Source of the DNA: CAZOZP01 sp964584325
GTDB lineage: Bacteria; Bacteroidota; Ignavibacteria; Ignavibacteriales; Melioribacteraceae
Assembly: GCA_964584325.1 (NCBI GenBank)
Contig: CAZOZP010000104.1
Location: 1-6,569, forward strand
Reading direction: 5' to 3'
DNA length: 6,569 nucleotides
In this document: positions 4,725 to 6,569 of the stretch, in pieces
How positions within the stretch are numbered: the first letter of the stretch is position 1
Layout: the number at the start of each line of letters is the position of its first letter
Translations under genes and position numbers: made by a program
The notes under the pieces: model-generated
Seen by the model: only the letters and a program-made list of their open reading frames with translations
Databases searched by the model: none
What the model was told of the DNA's origin: nothing

Positions 4725-5956
4725 AATAGTTCAATAATTGTTTTTGCTATTCTTTCGATTAATGTTGTAGTTACTGAATTTCCAGCTTGCATATAAAGTT
4801 TACTGTTTGCAATTGGAGGTAAAATATACTTTTCGATTGGATAACCTTGAAATGCAAAACATTCTTTCGGTGTTAATTTTCTAATTCCAAAATCGTCTTT
4901 AATCAAAGGAACATTATGTCCACCTGTACCCATATTTGCGGTCAATGTTGGGCAAAGATTACTTTTATTTTCTCGGGTATACACCCTACGCCACTGATAT
5001 ACAGTATCTTTAGAGACCATTGTTTTTTCAAGTTCTGAATAATACGGATGATTCCTTGGGTAGTAATAAATATCGGCTTGTTTACCTTTTTCCAAACAAT
5101 CATGAATTGTTTTTGTGAGTATTATTGGTTTAGGGAATTCAAATCTCGAATAGTTTTCAACTTGTGTAGGATCAAATGCAACAATAAAAATCCGTTCTCT
5201 ATTCTGAGGAATGTTTGCATGAGTTGCGGAATTCAATACTTCGTAAAAAACTTTATAGCCTAACTTTAAATCTAAAATTTCAGTGATAGTTTTAAAAGTT
5301 TTGCCGTTGTCATGTGAAACAAGATTTTTTACATTTTCTAAAAACACAACCTTGGGTTTGTGTTTTTCTATAATTTTCTCAATATCAAAAAACAATGTTC
5401 CTCTTGTATCAGCAAAACCACCTCGTTTTCCTGCAATAGAAAATGCCTGACACGGAAACCCGGCACATAAAACATCAAAACCATCCGGTATAAATCTTTT
5501 AGTTTCTTCTTTTGTAATATCACCAAAAGGCACTTCTCCAAAATTTGCTTCGTATGTTTTCTTTGCTTGTTCGTCCCATTCGCTTGTAAAAATACACTTT
5601 CCGCCCAATTCTTGCATGGCTATACGGAAGCCACCAATACCTGCAAATAAATCTATAAATTTAAATTTTGGATTTTCCGGTTCAGGAAAAGGAACTTCTT
5701 TTTTGAAATCAAAAAGCATATATTGCAACGCTTCTTCTGCAACTTTAGAAGTAATATTCTCATCAGGAAATTTATATTCTAATGCTCTCTTAATATGATG
5801 AACTGCTTCTTTTTTGTATAATTGAAAAGCTCCATTATTATTATTGTGTAAATAATGAGTTAATGCTGCTTCTCCGTATTCAGAAGCTTCAACAACCCTA
5901 ATTTTAAAGGTTTGTCCGCAGACTTCTTCAAGTGAAATTTTTTCTTTTAACTTCAT
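4721..5956 (-). CDS. DNA (cytosine-5)-methyltransferase of the restriction-modification operon
   Basis: A 411-residue enzyme that transfers a methyl group from S-adenosylmethionine to C5 of cytosine in the target site, protecting host DNA from the partner endonuclease. All main C5 motifs are present in order: I FIDLFAGIGGF (100-110), IV GFPCQAFSIAG with catalytic Cys169, VI FLENVK (205-210), VIII QNRERIFIV (251-259), IX RKLTPKECFAFQGYP (359-373) and X QAGNSVTTTLIERIA (390-404). The variable target-recognition region is about 260-358, including YQWRR and CPTLTANMGTGGHNVPLI. It has an extra 97-residue N-terminal region without a motif I recognise. The start lies inside the 3' end of the vsr-like gene (29-base overlap), and its stop overlaps the endonuclease start by four bases. 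It looks intact and active. The specificity is not predicted here. Confidence 0.95.
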   Translation of the reverse strand: MKLKEKISLEEVCGQTFKIRVVEASEYGEAALTHYLHNNNNGAFQLYKKEAVHHIKRALEYKFPDENITSKVAEEALQYMLFDFKKEVPFPEPENPKFKFIDLFAGIGGFRIAMQELGGKCIFTSEWDEQAKKTYEANFGEVPFGDITKEETKRFIPDGFDVLCAGFPCQAFSIAGKRGGFADTRGTLFFDIEKIIEKHKPKVVFLENVKNLVSHDNGKTFKTITEILDLKLGYKVFYEVLNSATHANIPQNRERIFIVAFDPTQVENYSRFEFPKPIILTKTIHDCLEKGKQADIYYYPRNHPYYSELEKTMVSKDTVYQWRRVYTRENKSNLCPTLTANMGTGGHNVPLIKDDFGIRKLTPKECFAFQGYPIEKYILPPIANSKLYMQAGNSVTTTLIERIAKTIIELL

Positions 5957-6359
5957 CTATTTTTTCCAAAATTTTAATCACGCAATTTACCAAATCATTT
6001 TCAATTTCCTTACCCCAAAATCTAATTACTTGCCAACCTGTTTTCAACAATTCTTCATTTACTTCTTTATCTCTCTGAATATTACGCTCAATTTTTTGAT
6101 GCCAGAATTTAACATTAGATTTATGTTCATGTTTTTTTATTTCCCAGTCCTTTCCATGCCAAAATTCGCTATCACAAAAAATCGCAACCTTGTGTTTCTT
6201 AAAAGTGAAATCAGGTTTTCCAATTACTGATTTATCATTTTTTCTGTATCTGAGTCCTCTTGCCCACATCTCTTTTGCAAGCAAAGTCTCAATTCTTGAG
6301 CCTTTTGATTTGATCGCTTGCATATTTTTTCGTCTTTGTTCTTTAGTCAATTTATCCAT
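5928..6359 (-). CDS. vsr: Very-short-patch repair (Vsr-like) endonuclease
   Basis: A 143-residue protein with the Vsr order: EQRRKNMQAIKSKGSRIE near the start, MWARGLRYRKND, GKPDFTF with Asp50 (the catalytic Asp51 of E. coli Vsr), FCDSEFWHG with His68 (His69), then FWHQKIERNIQRDKEVNEEL and GWQVIRFW. Vsr nicks beside T in T:G mismatches that arise when 5-methylcytosine deaminates, preventing C-to-T mutation at sites methylated by the partner enzyme. This fits its place as first gene before a C5 methyltransferase. The zinc ligands of E. coli Vsr (Cys66, His71, Cys73, Cys117) are replaced here by acidic or other residues, so this belongs to a zinc-less branch. No Shine-Dalgarno sequence precedes the ATG; the leader is pure A/T-rich. 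An internal ATG at residue 13 would remove the conserved N-terminus and is unlikely. A nicking role in restriction instead of repair is possible. Confidence 0.88.
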   Translation of the reverse strand: MDKLTKEQRRKNMQAIKSKGSRIETLLAKEMWARGLRYRKNDKSVIGKPDFTFKKHKVAIFCDSEFWHGKDWEIKKHEHKSNVKFWHQKIERNIQRDKEVNEELLKTGWQVIRFWGKEIENDLVNCVIKILEKIDEVKRKNFT

Positions 6360-6480
6360 AGTATAAATTTATTAAATTAAGAAATATGTTTGTGAAAATT
6401 TTTCTGTACTCGGTATATTAGCATATTAATTATTTACTTAAAAAAGGTTTTTGATGTAGTTTTGTTTCACTTTACTCAAC
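6360..6480 (-). promoter_or_regulatory. Upstream region of the vsr-methyltransferase-endonuclease operon
   Basis: The operon must be transcribed from here or further right. On the minus strand TAATAT, about 50 bases before the vsr start, has TTTTAA 17 bases upstream, a weak match to a vegetative promoter. No operator dyad or C-protein box pattern is seen, and there is no Shine-Dalgarno sequence before the ATG at 6359. Promoter placement is tentative. Confidence 0.25.
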
Positions 6481-6500
6481 TGACTTCGAGAGCCTTAAGG

Positions 6501-6542
6501 CACCGGAATGCACTAAACAAAATATTGCACAGACACCGGAAT
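6501..6542. repeat. Short direct repeat CACCGGAAT, 33-bp spacing
   Basis: CACCGGAAT occurs at 6501-6509 and 6534-6542, with partial similarity around both (GGCACCGGAATGCAC and GACACCGGAATCAC). The surrounding 90 bases are less AT-rich than the operon. One plus-strand frame stays open to the window edge (LTSRALRHRN, then HRHRNHRL) but has no start codon or ribosome binding site, so I do not call a gene. It may be the edge of a dispersed repeat or a gene remnant continuing to the right. Confidence 0.35.
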
Positions 6543-6569
6543 CACAGACTCTATGCATTGGAACCTCTA

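Noticed and set aside
5048..6230. Short plus-strand frames inside the methyltransferase and Vsr genes
   Set aside because: They are fully antisense to genes with complete conserved motifs and have no independent support.

Overview
This AT-rich window contains two blocks of accessory genes separated by about 1.1 kb of non-coding sequence and gene debris. A-rich leaders, a vsr gene with no visible Shine-Dalgarno sequence, scattered short intergenic repeat debris and the gene content suggest the Bacteroidota/Chlorobiota/Ignavibacteriota side of the bacterial tree. This is an impression, because the window holds no phylogenetic marker.

Left block (1-2364): the end of what looks like an integrated phage-like or conjugative element. 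After a divergent partial gene at the edge come three same-strand, tightly packed genes with good ribosome binding sites. They encode a Gam/Gp157-type host-nuclease inhibitor (401-901), a two-part protein with a probable OB-fold DNA-binding N-terminus (904-1371) and an ArdC-family antirestriction/zincin protein (1381-2204). The ArdC gene is split by a frameshift in the 1512-1536 interval. The block ends at a 47-base 3' piece of a CAT-anticodon tRNA gene (2318-2364), followed by a strong hairpin terminator. A tRNA 3' piece with no 5' half is the usual mark of a tRNA-integrated element, so I read it as the distal attachment site.

Middle (2365-3586): no intact gene. It holds a degraded minus-strand coding relic with an in-frame TGA (2540-2788), a 155-bp segment bounded by a perfect 9-bp inverted repeat (2813-2967), intergenic repeat debris with a hairpin (2968-3265), and the 5' end of an IS21-family insertion sequence carrying only the N-terminal part of istA (about 3290-3586).

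Right block (3588-6359, minus strand): a compact type II restriction-modification operon in the order vsr, C5-cytosine methyltransferase, restriction endonuclease. The genes overlap by 29 and 4 bases. The endonuclease ends one base from the IS21 terminus. The Vsr-like protein keeps the fold signature but has lost the residues that bind structural zinc in E. coli Vsr. The endonuclease has a C-terminal region resembling the B3-like DNA-binding domain of NgoFVII-type enzymes and a less familiar N-terminal nuclease region.

The window therefore places a mobile element equipped against restriction and nucleases beside a restriction-modification operon, with insertion-sequence and repeat debris between them, as expected of an integration hot spot. 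I see no clearly new system. The least familiar parts are the OB-fold protein, the zinc-less Vsr, the methyltransferase N-terminal extension and the endonuclease N-terminus.
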